From contig JARYHS010008074.1 in assembly GCA_031002005.1 (NCBI GenBank), positions 13,462,924-13,526,923 of the forward strand: a stretch of 64,000 nt of DNA, in the 5' to 3' direction. A model generated the notes under the pieces. The model saw only the letters and a program-made list of their open reading frames with translations, had not been told where the DNA came from and made no database searches. This document shows positions 43,121 through 56,006 of this stretch, piece by piece (the stretch's first letter is position 1; each line of letters begins with the position of its first letter). The position numbers and the translations under genes were made by a program. Source of the DNA: Vandiemenella viatica. Its lineage: Eukaryota > Arthropoda > Insecta > Orthoptera > Morabidae.

Positions 43121-44582
43121 CTGAAATAGGGCAAGTAAAAAGCCCTTATCATAGTGGACTGATTTACACACTAGAGACATTGTATTTAATCAGATGTAAA
43201 ATGTCTGATTTTTGGATGGCTCTGAAGCTGTTACATTTTATATCTACATAATAGGGAACTTGACACTAATAAGAAACCTTTGAAACTTTGGTTGGCAGTG
43301 ACAGATTTATTATTTATTTATCATATGGCAATGTTGGCCGGAGACCCTGAGGGATTTTTCAGCTGGAGATTGACAGTTTTTTCTATTCACTGTGCAATGT
43401 CATAATAGAGCAATAGTTTCATAGCAGCCAAAGAAGGGCAGAAAGTAAAGGCATTTGCACTTGAAAAGTCAAAATTAGATCTGTACCTTGTAATAAATTT
43501 GAAACAAAAAGTTGCATGAAAAATGTTGCTAACATTTACACAGATACTAAGAACAAAAATAAGCATTTAGATGTAACATTTATAGGATCAGGAAATTTTA
43601 TTTACAACAGTAATCCAGATTTAAAGTTTTATCAGATATGCATTTCACAGAAAATTTGTGGTATTGAGTCACTGGACAATAGTGGGTGTACAAGTAAGAA
43701 CAATAAAGAGGCACTTATTTAAACAGATAAACAAAACTAACTATGGTAATGCATTGTCAGCACTGAGATAGATGTTATAATAGAATTGTGAGCTAATAGA
43801 CCAACCTTAAGTATGTTTTTAGAAGAGTGAAGAAATTAAACATTTAAACTACGAAAGCTACAGAGTTAAAAACAGGACCAAAAGAAAGCTCATTTTAAAT
43901 GAAGTCACAATATGATAACAGTAAAAAAATAACACTCTAAACAAGAATAAAAGACGATTTGAGATAGTTAATTTTAAAGGCCATGAGACATGTCAAAATG
44001 AAATTACAAAATATAGCTCATCTAAAACCTGCATATGGATAGTTAAAAAGAAAAGAAAATTTAAGAAAGAATATCCAAATCTCCACTTAAAATCATATTT
44101 TAATAAGAAATATATAATATTTTGAAATCAAAATATTTTTGAAATCACTTATATGCAATAGCATAAATTTAAATATTGCATCTAATTAAAATTAGTTACA
44201 GAGTCAATCTTACACCAAATTAAACAGAAAATTAAAAGGCATCATCTGATATGAGTAACTTTGCAACAAACAAGGCAATGAAATTTTCATCTATCCAGTT
44301 TCTCTTTTACTAGTTCCCTTCAATGGTCAATTCTATTCTGCGTGTGGCTGTGTTGACTGTAGGCGCTTCGGCGAGCTCAGCAACATACATGTAGTTTATT
44401 GAAAAAGGGTTTTAACCCAAATATTGTGTTTTTTGTGTTTGTGAATTATTTTTTGTTGCTGTTGCCTTCTTCCCTTAACTTTTATGAGCGTTGTGTAAAA
44501 TTTATCTTTCCTTTCCATAAAAATACTCTGCATATTCTTCAACTACTGCACACAAAGAAAGTATCAGATCAGTATGGCTTAC
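43121..44582. other. Mirror dynein intron
   Basis: Reverse complement of 29151-30628, with small indels, including loss of tandem units of the TTTGATTTCAAAAATAT repeat. Nothing else. Confidence 0.5.
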
Positions 44583-44765
44583 TGGGAGATCCTCAATTTG
44601 CTTGACAGCTAGACGTGAGGCATACTCAGAGACAGTTGTGAAGAGTGCTGAGCGGTCAAGTGGCCATCGATTCCGGCGACACACAGTTTGCACTAGAGCT
44701 GTGAGATAAGACTCTGGTATGTGCAATCCAGACAACCACATTATCTTCAAGTCACTATAGCTTGC
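44583..44765 (-). CDS. DNAH10: Axonemal dynein heavy chain exon (right copy)
   Basis: Same 61 residues as 28968-29150, one silent difference, intact GTAAGC donor and CAG acceptor. Confidence 0.87.
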
Positions 44766-46314
44766 CTGAAACACACCAGTCACATATATGGTAAACATTA
44801 ATGTAGTACAAATGGAATCAGTAATGAGGTAAGAGGCAAAGCAAATTATTTCTGTGAGTAACTTAAATTTAGCTACCTACTTTGGTCATGTTTAAACAGT
44901 TACTTTACTAAAATTATGTGAATAAACAAATTTACATATAAAGCGTTGGAACTGGAACATGATAGCGAAATATTACTGGCATTCTATTTTGCTTTTCCTT
45001 CCAGCATAAGTATATCAACATAATTAATTTATCAATTTAAATAGCATTTAAATTCATATCAGTTTTACAATAGTTAACTATATTTATTTTAAATTTACTT
45101 GCTTGTATTATTTTCAATTTTCGATTACAATGAACAAGTGTTCCTCAAAATTTTTCCATTTTCTTACTTGTTCTAATCAGTTTTTACTCTGTATATGATT
45201 TCACAACAGTTAATTTCTAAGTTATTGTAACATATTTTCATTTTACTTTTAATTTTAAAATATGCAAAATTGTCCTGCTGAAGCAAACTTTTATTTACAT
45301 TTGGTGGACTATAAAGTTCTCTCAAACTGTTTCTGCTCAAATTTAAAAGTAAAATTGGTTGCCAGCTCAAAGAATAGTCAATTAGAATTCCTATACTTTG
45401 AATAAAATGTTATCTGGTTCTACTATATATGAGTTTAAAGTTTCACTGATTGTAATTTACTTTATTTTCTTTTTCTAAAATAATATTCATTCACAGCTTT
45501 GCTGATGCAAAAAATTGAAAGTTCTGTTTTAAAAGTACAGATTTCAATCCTTTATGATGATAGCAAACCTCTACAAATATGTTCTTACAGCACTCATTCA
45601 TTTCACAATTCCCTACAAGGTTAAACTTTCTTCTTCCAGAATCTATTACTTAATAATATAATGACCTGTGCAACTAAACTGCTGATTCCTGTTTCTTGTT
45701 CCAGGTCTGTATAGGTAAATCACCTTCTCGTGGCTCGAGTCTGCCATCTTATTAGACACAAAATTTTTCAAAGTCAAACATTACTGAACTATAGTCCAAA
45801 ATTTCTCATCACTTTATACATCTTCCATTTTAACACATTACAAATATTTTTGTTGTTATTAAATTTTAGTTTTAATTTTCTGAATGTAAATAAAATTATA
45901 AAAAATTATTTCTTTAAAAATTTCTCACAGACATGGAGAGATCAAAAATGAAGAAAACACGATCACTGAAAGCTTGGAGCTCCTCAAACAAAACAAGTTT
46001 GCTTGAATACCTAAAAGATATATAAAACCCAAAATAAGCAACATTTTTATGCTGAAATTACATCAAAGTAACTCAGTAGTTTCATGGTAATAACTAAACT
46101 TTGTTTATCTCATAATACATTTTAATCAGTAAGTAACAATGCAGCAGAAAGAAATGTCATGATGCAATATCAATATGAAAAGGAAAGAAATGTGGATAGG
46201 AAATATAGAGTGGAAATACTGTGTTATATTTCTTTGTCAATGTAACTGAGCAGTACTGTATGTTCCTGATTTGTGATGGTGACTTATTAGTAGTGACTGA
46301 ATAAGCAATGATGT
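44766..46314. other. Mirror dynein intron
   Basis: Reverse complement of 27413-28967. AT-rich, nothing recognised. Confidence 0.5.
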
Positions 46315-47433
46315 CTCTAGGCCAGCGGTTCCCAACCTATGGGTCGCGACCCACTGGTGGGTCGTGGAACAATCTAGGTTTTTGCCACAAAAATATATCT
46401 TTTACTTCATCTATTTTTGAAGAGGAACATTTGAAAGGCCCCAAACACTTAACAGCTGAAGAAGACTCGCTAATAGAACTATCTTGCGATTCTTCTTTAA
46501 AGACATTTTTCATGGTAAAATCCTGAATTTCCTTCTGGATGAATGTACAAGCAGAGTATCCAGAAGTCTCTAAATTAGCTGTGAAGTTCTTGATGCTGTT
46601 CAACATGATATACTTGTGTGAACGAGCATTTTCTACTTTATTGTTTTTGAAAACAAATATTGAAATAAACTATGTGAAGAAAGTGTCTTAAGGTTAGAAT
46701 TAATCAGTGTTAACCCTGATATCGATGCCCTCATCAGTAAACACCAGTACCAGAAATCTCACTGATTGTAAAGTTGTGCTTTTATAATATTTTAAACATA
46801 TTTTTCATTATCTTTGTAATAAAGCGGGAGGCAGCTGCACAAAGCATCACCTCATCAATTTGAAGGCTGAAATTCCAGGATTAGTTAAACCTCTATTTGC
46901 ACATTAAAATGGGACTGATGTGCCAAATCATACCTTGGTGGAAAACTCCTACAAATCCCATTTTAGTGGTTGACTAGTAAGTTTACCCTTGTGTTTTCCT
47001 GCTCCCGGTCTTCTATATTTTCATACATTTGGGTGTAGTAAAACACAATGATAAACCTGCCAATCAACCACCAAAATCGTGTCTGAACGTGGTTTCCAGT
47101 GACTTGGCACTGGAAACCACCTTGCATGGCCAGTTGCATTTTAATCGTGGAATTTTAGCAGTGAACTTGATGAGATTATAGTCTGTGCAGCCGCCTCTCG
47201 GTCTATTATATGTTTGTTGTTTTATGTATTATCAATTCTTGTTTTCGTAGACAGTATATCCTTTGTACGAATATTTGCCTTTTCGTAGGATAGGATAGCC
47301 GATAGCGTATCGAGGTCATACAACAGTTCCCATTCTGATATTAGATAGACTCACATATTAGATGGGTCGCGAAAAGTTTTTGGCTTAAAAGTGGGTCGGG
47401 TACCAATAAAGGTTGGGAACCGCTGCTCTAGGC
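46315..47433 (+). mobile_element. hAT element, transposase C-terminus remnant (right copy)
   Basis: The body is 46323-47425, flanked by CTCTAGGC on both sides (46315-46322, 47426-47433). This is the inverse of the left copy's GCCTAGAG, so it is the same insertion event and predates the palindrome. The dimerisation domain reads on the plus strand (46308-46660, broken by a stop after MVKS). Confidence 0.9.
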
Positions 47434-47452
47434 AAATGGTGGTCTGACCAAC

Positions 47453-47620
47453 CCAATAGAAGTATTGTTTAACACGTCTCTCAAAGTGGTCCATCCAGCC
47501 TCCAAGGCTCTTAGTAGTCGCTGGTATCATCTTCCTCCAAACATTAGGTAACTGCCCGTTGAACAGGGAGTATGCTACATTGTCAAGGACCGCATCCATT
47601 CCAATCTCTCCAGCCAGGGC
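47453..47620 (-). CDS. DNAH10: Axonemal dynein heavy chain exon (right copy)
   Basis: Identical in nucleotide sequence to 26085-26252 (168 nt). Acceptor intact; the same weak GTTGGT donor. The preceding exon of this copy would lie beyond 64000. Confidence 0.85.
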
Positions 47621-48409
47621 CTGTGGGAAAAATATTAAGCAACTGTACAGTCAGTAAAATGTGAAATCACCATGCATCCCATTCCATATAATAGATATAA
47701 ACATTATAATGGAAATGAAGCAGACTTAATTCTTATTCATGTTATTATAACCAAAATACACAACAGATACATACTTAGCTCTTATGACAGGAGACAAAGA
47801 AGTCAAGTATTAATCTCATTTCATACAAAGAAAAACCATTATCAGTATTATGAAAATGCAGCAGATATAAATACAAAAAGAATTTTTGATCAAACTTCTC
47901 CTCAGAAATTCTACCATCCTATACATATGGCCTGCTGAAACCAACTGTGTATACTGGAAATATAAGCCTGATGCTGATTATTTGTTAACAGGACTATTTG
48001 GTGTTGCAGCAATATGGGCAGGATGGCATTGCAGGTTGTTTTTCATCAGCCTGACAATGTAAGGTAGGGATATGGCTTGTATTACATGTTCGAAAGGCTA
48101 ACACTTGCATGGTGGACACTGTCCTGAATCCTCGAGTAACCGTCTCATGTGAAACGATAAACAACGCAGTCATAATCCCTGCAAAGGACCTACTGATCAG
48201 CAGCCCATAACCTAGTGCATACACATTTTAATATTTTGAAACATTTTAGGATACCAACTTAAAAATACCTTGGCAGCCAGTTGGCAGGTGTAAAAAGCAC
48301 ACACCTGGTTTCCTTTATAGATAATCAGAAAAAAGTGCTCAGTAACCAATCACCTAGCCCAGCATTCCTCAATGTTTTTTTCAACCCAAGGCTCAGCAAA
48401 CTGACAAAA
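47621..48409. other. Mirror of intron end 25047-26084
   Basis: Non-coding. The open frame seen in the left arm is interrupted here by a ~23-nt deletion and substitutions, supporting its rejection as a gene. Confidence 0.5.
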
Positions 48410-48492
48410 ACATTCTACTGACAACTAACTTGCGCTAATGACCTAGACGTCGACGCGCCCTAAAACAACAACATTCTACTGACAACTAACTT
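48410..48492. repeat. 39-nt CpG-rich filler between 22-bp direct repeats (right only)
   Basis: ACATTCTACTGACAACTAAC+TT occurs at 48410-48431 and again at 48471-48492. Between them lie 39 nt of sequence with ACCTAGACGTCGACGCGCCC, unlike the AT-rich surroundings. The left arm has a single copy without filler (about 25231-25252). Confidence 0.85.
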
Positions 48493-48540
48493 ATATGTCT
48501 ATGTTACTAACATTTGAGACATACTGGCCCACCAATGTGG

Positions 48541-48577
48541 CAGTTTGCATTAAGGTACCAGTTTGCATTAAGGTACC
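48541..48577. repeat. 18-bp tandem duplication (right only)
   Basis: CAGTTTGCATTAAGGTAC is present twice in tandem; the left arm has it once (about 25128-25150). Confidence 0.85.
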
Positions 48578-48663
48578 ATCACCCTGGATCAGGGTGGTAC
48601 AACAGGATGGGACTAGTCCGGAATCAATGTACCAGGTGTCTCGATTGCAGTTTTTATCTATGC

Positions 48664-49463
48664 GAGTGGTTTCCAATTAGTTTTACCCGAGTACCACTTG
48701 AAGAAAAATCTCAATCTCATGTACCCCTTATAGCTAAAATAATAAATAAAGAAATGCATTCATCCCAGTCAAATGCTTTATACCACCACTGGATTAGAGT
48801 AATATAACTCAAACTCATGAAGTTTGCCTTAAAATATTTTTTGGCTATTTCAATTTTTGCATAAATGATTTTTTATTGATGCAATGTTGTTGCAGGTCAT
48901 TTTTCTGCACTTGCTTAGTTAATTATTAATTGAAATGATAATGCCAATGCAACTGTTTAATTTGTTTATTGTTGTGTCATACATATTTCACCTTTCATCA
49001 AGGCATCGTTAACGACGAATCTGCATTAAACTTTTATATACAGTTTTACAGGCATTTTAAATTATATTATAATGTGATTATGAACATGAAATATTTTTAT
49101 GGTTGATTTTTACTTGCTATTTAGATTGGCTGGTTACAGTATGCAGCTGCGCATCTCTGTTTATTAGCCAAAGCATGTTCTGATTATATCATAATATTAA
49201 CAATTATGTAAACTCGTAATCTGAAAATGGTGCGCTTTCTCATCACTCAGTTGTCTGTTGTGGCCATCTTGTTTGTTTATGTTGTGTCATGTGCTGGCAG
49301 TGCCAGTTTTGAAAATGCAGGAATACATGATGAATCTGTTAGTATGTGTTATATTTACATGTGATGTATGTATATTATTATTCATTATCTGAGTGATTAC
49401 CCTAGCCAAGAAGTTACCACACGTACCTCTGAGGGTACACGTACCACTAATTGAAAACTACTG
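48664..49463. mobile_element. hAT-type MITE (right copy)
   Basis: Mirror of 24248-25046, with ends GAGTGGTTTCCAATTAG and CTAATTGAAAACTACTG. Confidence 0.65.
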
Positions 49464-50329
49464 ACCTAGCTCATGCTGGAACAGTCCCCAATCTCTGAGT
49501 TTCACATTTCACAAACAAAAATACACTTACCGAAAAACAAAATAGGTTATAAATTTGACAGACAGAAGGAAAAACAGACTTTAGGTTAAGTAGGCTACAC
49601 CAGATCTAAAAAAACAGGCTTGAATTTGGGCAAGGATTCCCCCCCTCTCATGATTCACAATTGCCAACCTGTGTACAATAGGGTGCCCGTGGTGCATGAT
49701 CCTTAGATAGCTGGACTGTGGTGGGGGAAAATTGGGATATACCATAATATAGCAGTATAACATAATAAATCTCAAAATATGTTTTGAATTTTTGAAGAAA
49801 AAATTCTATAACTGGAAATGCTCTTTTAAAAGAGAATTATATTCGAACAGATTCTTAATATTTACTAGCCAAAGGGATAGTAATTTAACTATAAACTGGA
49901 TGCTACACTCTACAACCAACAAACATGAAAAAAATAAAATAAAAGAAACAAGAGCTAACACCTTTGTTTAGTTCACCACTCTTATGTTGCCAAACATACA
50001 AACTTTTGTTGGCAATTATCCTGGACCTCAGAAAATGATCATTATATTATATCCTTTGAAGAACCCCTATTTCTTTGATGCCAACTGGAAATTTATTTAT
50101 TGAACAGACTACTGTAGTAACAGTGCAGTCATATCGTAATGTTCAGGAAATTCTAAATTTTAAGCTGGTCACTGAAGTATTCATAACTTTTGTAAAGTAA
50201 GGTTTATAGTTTATACAAGCTTCTAGCCTTAAACATTTACCTATAACTGTACACAAGTACTTGTACATGTATCTGTACATAAAATTTATGAACAGATAAT
50301 TAGGGATAAAGATAAAAAATTAAAGGTTA
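49464..50329. other. Mirror of 23481-24247
   Basis: Non-coding, nothing recognised. Confidence 0.4.
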
Positions 50330-51108
50330 ATAATGATTATAGGGTGAAGTAAGAATTGTTTGTTGAAGGCTTGAAGTGTAAATTTCTTCACATAACATTT
50401 GATAAAAAACTCAACTAGGCAGAGCACATTGGGCAGGTGGTAGGAAAATGTTACAAAATCTTTCATTTACTGGAGAGGGTGATAAGAGGATGTACCAGAA
50501 AGGTAGGGAAAGGGGTTACAAAATTTTGATCAGATCATTGATTGAATATGGTTGTGTAGTTTGGGACCCACCTTTGGGCTATCAAATACAGAAGTTGGAG
50601 GGTATGCAAAGAAGAACAGCTAGATCTGTTTGTGCAAATTATCACAGGACCCAGTCAGTAACTGATATGATAAAGGAGCTGGATTGGGAACATTGGAGGT
50701 AAAGAGGAGGGTGAAGAGAGTGCTGGGAATATACAGGGCATTTGTTGATGATGGGACTTGGTGGGATATTGCTCAAGGAATTAGGAATAGTGCTTGGAAA
50801 GGGAAAGATGACCATGACCACAAGCTGGAGCTCAATTCATGTGTAAGGAAGTAGGAAAATGTTCTTTTGTTGGTAAGGGTGTCAGGGTTTGGAACAAATT
50901 ACCATGTGAAGTGATAAATAATTTACCAAAAATTCTGAATTAAAATATGTAATTTGTAATTCGAAAAGTAAATGGGGGAGGAATTTAACACTCCAACTAT
51001 AAATGATAATTTAAAAAATAAAACATAAAAGGGTAATTGATAACTAGGATAATTGCCACCAATGTGTTAGCTCTATTGCAATTAAAAATTAATAATAATA
51101 AAAACTGA
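50330..51108 (+). pseudogene. LINE B 3' fragment (right copy)
   Basis: Mirror of 22667-23480. Frame 50448-50702 reads LIEYGCVVWDPPLGYQIQKL and VTDMIKELDWEHWR, then a stop. The 3' end CTCTATTGCAATTAAAAATT is followed by an AATAATAATAAAA tail. Confidence 0.8.
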
Positions 51109-52130
51109 CTGCAAGAGAAATAAAGCATGAGTTACCAACATAACATTACAGACACTTACAAACGATAATTGTCTGTCCACTACTATGTAGCCATATTTCA
51201 AAATTTCTTGATAAAATACATTATTTTTCCTGAAAAAAGTAGCCTATGTTCTACCTACAGATACACAGTATCCTTAACAAATTTAATCAAGATCAATGTA
51301 GCTGTTTATGAAAACGTAACAAACAGACAGTTATTTTCGCACTTATAATATTATTAGTGTAGATGAGAACAGTATCCATTTTAAGTGATAAATTTTTGTC
51401 TAATTTATTCATGGAAGCTGTAATTGAAATAGAATTATTTTGTAAAAATTTTGCCTGTAGATTGCCTGTCCCTTGTTCGTGGTTCATGGACCACAGATTG
51501 AGAATCTCTGGTTTAGTCTGTTGAGAATAATTTGCAAATAACTCTCAGCAACTTGAAGGCAAGATAGTAAACTAAAAACATCAAAGACTTCTACAAGTAC
51601 TATTGGATAGGATTACTTTTCACAGGAGAAATTCCTTTGACAATAATAGCAATAAGGCTGAAGTTTTAATTGCCCTTGCGGAACACCATTCACCTAATGG
51701 TCCAAGAGTTTACAGTATACTCAGCCCCAGAAGCAATTGTATAAACAAAACGATCCCACTGTTTCCCTGGAGTGATTGTGGGGAACCATGGAAAATCTAA
51801 ATCTGGATGGCAAGGTTGGGATTCGATTCCACATCCTCCCATATGCCATCTCTGACCCACCAAGCTTGGTGCAGTTATGTAGTTGTTCCGTAATTCCAAG
51901 GCCTCAGAAGTTATCAATTCTAAATAAATGTGCCCATGGTTTGCTGTTTGAAGAAAAATGCTCTCACACCATCATTTTCAAAAGCATCAGCTCATTCCAT
52001 GTAGGATTTTCTGATTCTTTAAAAGAACATAAGAATGAAGTTTTTACATAAGAACAAAGTTTTTCTCAGCGTTGAGAATTGATGTGGTCTTCTTGGGAGA
52101 CTAGCCAAGTAATCAAGGTGTTTCCATGTG
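51109..52130. other. Mirror of 21651-22666
   Basis: Non-coding. Includes the mirror of the SINE-like core at about 51730-51790. Confidence 0.4.
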
Positions 52131-53240
52131 ATATTTTGGTGATCTGAAATTCCGTCACCATCTTCTGGTGAGGTGTCGGGTCCATTGGAAGGCTAATAGC
52201 CTCTGAAGGCACGTGTGGTTGAAGTGCTCGCAGCTGGCTGGCTGACTCGGTCAGTGCCTAGGTGGTGGGGTGGGGGAAGCGCTGGTAGGAGGCTCTTGTG
52301 GGTGCAGTTGGTCTGCGGCCGCCGTGCTGTGCACTTCGGCACGCTCACGTTGTACTGCATTAATGACTGGTGTCCAAGCTTCGCTTAGTTGGTATCCATA
52401 GTCCCGATTGACGAGATTGGGCGTGGTGTGAATTTGAACTGCTTCTGTAAGAATACTGTCCCAGAAGTTTCTGGTAAGTGCTAATATCCTGGTGTTTTCA
52501 AAATCAAAGCCATGGCCCTGTTCCAGGCTGTGTTCCGCTACCGCAGATTTTTTGCTCTACCCCAGACGCACGTGTCAGGCGAGTTCCAGACATTGCTTGT
52601 TAATGCGCCGTACCATCTGGCCTATGTATCTCTTTCCGCTTACACATGGAATGCTATAAACTCCCAGAGTTCGGAATACTTGGTTGTCCTTGGGGGAGCG
52701 CAAGATATTTTTCAGCTTTGGTGGTGTTAGGAAGATGGTCTTAATCCCCTTTATGGCCAGAACTCTACCAATCCTCAACGTTGCAGCGCCAGAGTACAGC
52801 AAGAAGGCTAGGTGATCCTGTGGCCCATTCTTGGTCTCTGTGTCTCTGTTTATCTTATCTGATGCTCCGAGTAACAGTTGCATCTGAATGTCTGCTGTAG
52901 ATGGTTGACTTAGCCCGGTAGGCTGCCGACATCACATATCGCTCGTGCCCTGTGTACCAGCGTGGTGAGCACCATATTGCGCTGTGCCGGGTGGTGATGA
53001 CTATGCGTGTTAAGGTACAGGTCCGTGTGGGTAGGCTTTCTGTACACAGAGTATCTGGGTGTCCCGTCTGGTTTCCTTTCTATAAGAATGTCTAAGAAAG
53101 GAAGCCTGCCATTCTCTTCCACCTCCATTGTGAACTGGATGTTTTTGTTGATGCTGTTCAGATGCTGGAGAAAACCTACAGGCTGTCCCTGCCATGGGGG
53201 CCAAACGACAAAGGTGTCGTCCACGTATCTTTAAAAGAAG
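52131..53240 (-). pseudogene. PLE C (right copy)
   Basis: Mirror of 20506-21650. RT end (53224-52910: FLQHLNSINKNIQFTMEVEE, YRKPTHTDLYLN) and GIY-YIG (52883-52575: GVYSIPCVSGKRYIGQMVRR). It differs from the left copy by several replacements and a small deletion near 52855. Confidence 0.85.
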
Positions 53241-54089
53241 CAGCTCAAGAGATGCAGGAACTTGATATAAGTCAGAAATTTACCATATTTCCTACAATAT
53301 GTCCCATGTGGCAGTAGTACTGTGAAAGATTCTATACCCACAGTTTTACTGACTGTGTTGGGAAATATTGAGGGGAATAATGAAGACTAGTAGAAAAATT
53401 GGAATTTCTCACTTCAGAACACAATATACTGGTGAAACAATTATCATGTGTGGCTCAGACTGGCAGTATTTCAACAGTATTATATTCTTCCACATTTTCT
53501 GAATTAAAGGACCAACTACACTCAAAATTTTGTCCAAAATGTTTCATCCAATCAAAAATATTTTTTAAAATGTTTATGTGAAAAAATGGGGTGTAAGCAT
53601 TTGAGAGAGACTATAATAGCCTCTTCGAACTAAATGTCAACCTCTCCTTCATGTGGTGCACCTTGTTTGCACAGACAACTGAAAGATTCCAAGTATAAGG
53701 AGTTACCCACTACTTGCCAACAGCCTCCTAAAGGAGAGCGGCAGAGTGGGGAGCTGTCCAGGACACCCTCTTGCCCTTGGGGTTGTAAATGGCCAATAAA
53801 GGCAGATGAATCAGAAATGATCAACAGCAGGGGGATGCAGAAGACATCAGGAAGCCACTACATTAAAGACCCTTAGGGTATTCCGAGGCCATGTAATTCT
53901 CCCAAATTACATATAGTATAATGGCTTCTTCCTGGGTAAAATATTCTGGAGGTAAAACAGTCCCCCAATTGAACCATGTAATCCTCCCAAATTACATATA
54001 GTATAATGGCTTCTTCCTGGGTAAAATATTCTGGAGGTAATATAGTCCCCCAATTGGATCTCCAGGTGGAGACAGCTCAGAGAGAGGTC
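53241..54089. repeat. Mirror of 19771-20505 with an 85-bp tandem duplication
   Basis: Mostly featureless. From 53901 a unit starting CCCAAATTACATATAGTATA repeats with a period of 85 (second copy from 53986, to about 54060). The left arm has one copy. Confidence 0.8.
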
Positions 54090-54902
54090 ATCAGAATTCT
54101 ACGAGTCAGAGCACGGATTGTCTGAATAGGACAGGTAGATTAGAGAACTTAGAAAGGAAGATGTATCTACTTAAGTTATATGTCACTGGGTTTAATGATA
54201 TTAAATGGAAGGGTATACAGGATTTTTGGTCTGGGAAACACTGGATAATTAGCTCACAAGCTTTTAATGGAGTCAATGGTGTAGGATTTGTAATGAAAAA
54301 GAGAGGATGGAAAACGAGTGAGTTATTATGAACAGTTTAGTGACAGGAATATTTTGATGAGGTTAGAAACCAAGCCAATCCCAACCATGTTGGTACAAGT
54401 GTACATGCCAATATCACAGGAAGATGATGAAGAAATAGACAAAATATATGCAGAAATTGAAGAATTAATGCAATATGTGAAGGGGAGGAAAATATAATAA
54501 TCATGGGTGATTGGAATGCAGTAGTGGCAGAAGGAAAAGAGGGGAATACTGTAGGGAGATATGGCCTAGGTAAAGAAAATGAGCAGGATTGCAGGTTGTT
54601 AGAATTTTGTGGAAGATATAAACTAGTTGTAAGAAACACATTATTGAAGAATCATACAACTGGAAACGTACAGGAGATATGGGTAGATACCAGCAAATTA
54701 CATTAAGGTCAAACAAGGATTTAGGAATCAAGATCTAAACTGTAAGGCATACCCAGCAGCTGACATAGACTCTGACCATAATCTCATAGTTATGAAGTGC
54801 AGGCTGAAATTCAAGAGTATAAAACAAGCAGAACAGACTGGAAGTGAATAAACTGAAATAATTTAACATAAGAGAAAAGTTTGCAGAAATGGGTCTAAGG
54901 AG

Positions 54903-55736
54903 TCTGGTCAGCTCACTTCAGATCAGGTCAAAAATCGCTATACATGTAATCCAATGGGAGCATTCACACTACGTGGTTGCTAACTGAAGACTGATCAACA
55001 ACGGTCAAGACCTGTGCTGAGCTGAGCTGACCGCTAGTGTGAATGTGCAATGGTCAGGTCAGATTAGATCAAAATGGATGATGAACAACTAAAAACTTCT
55101 GCTCATAAGCAATAAAAAGAGTAATAAATAAAGAAAAAAATGTTTTAACAGTATGTTATTTCTGTTTATTAGAAATGTAGCAAAATTTTAATTTAAATTC
55201 AAATATTATTATGTTTTCATACTGCCAAAGTTTCCAAATTAAAAAAGGTTGTGATTTTTTTTTTTTTTTTTTTATTTTATTTTTTTTATTAAAAGGGTAC
55301 CCTTGTTCATCCTGTGATTCACTTTCTACATGATATGAAGTTTTATTCTTATGGAAACAATTGTGCAAAATGCATGTTTCTAAAATTATGTTATCAATTA
55401 ATATTTGAGCAGAGTTAAGTTTTCTAAATTAAATTTGAAATTTCCCACCACTCATCTCGCATGGAACAGCCAGTAGATAATTTTTTTATCTCTTGATATG
55501 TTTGCGTTTTCAAACTCTGTATTCAAACTGAACCAGTCTTTTTTATCCTATTCTATTCATCCAAAATCAGTGCGATTTTAACTAACATTAGCGAAGAGAG
55601 TGGCATCATTTGCTGTGAGCAACTCATATGAAATGGGCATCATCTATGGCTTGATCTGACCTGCCTGAGCTAACCTGACCGCTAGTGTGAATGTAATCCT
55701 GGATCGTGAGCTGAGCTGACTAGTATGAATGGGACT
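54903..55736. mobile_element. TIR element with subterminal repeats (right copy)
   Basis: Mirror of 18013-18926 but with about 23 terminal nt lost at 54903. It contains a T/A-rich run at about 55257-55290 where the left arm has (CAAA)n, showing fast change of the simple repeat. Confidence 0.6.
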
Positions 55737-56006
55737 TAACTCACAAAGGAGCTCAACTGAGGATGAATGGAATGAAGAAATAAATATTGAAAGCTGGTAA
55801 GGCAAAATTAGGCTTTAGGAAACAAGCCTCCAGAAAACAGGGACCACAGAAATTTTTTTGGAGTTCACGAATCAGAAGAGAAGGCACAAAAATGCATAGG
55901 ATGAAGCAGGTAGAGAGCAATACAGTTAATAAATAAGATAAAAAGGAAATGCAAAAAAGCAACAGGAAAATACCTGCAAGAAAAGTGTGAAGAAGAAGAA
56001 AAGGAA

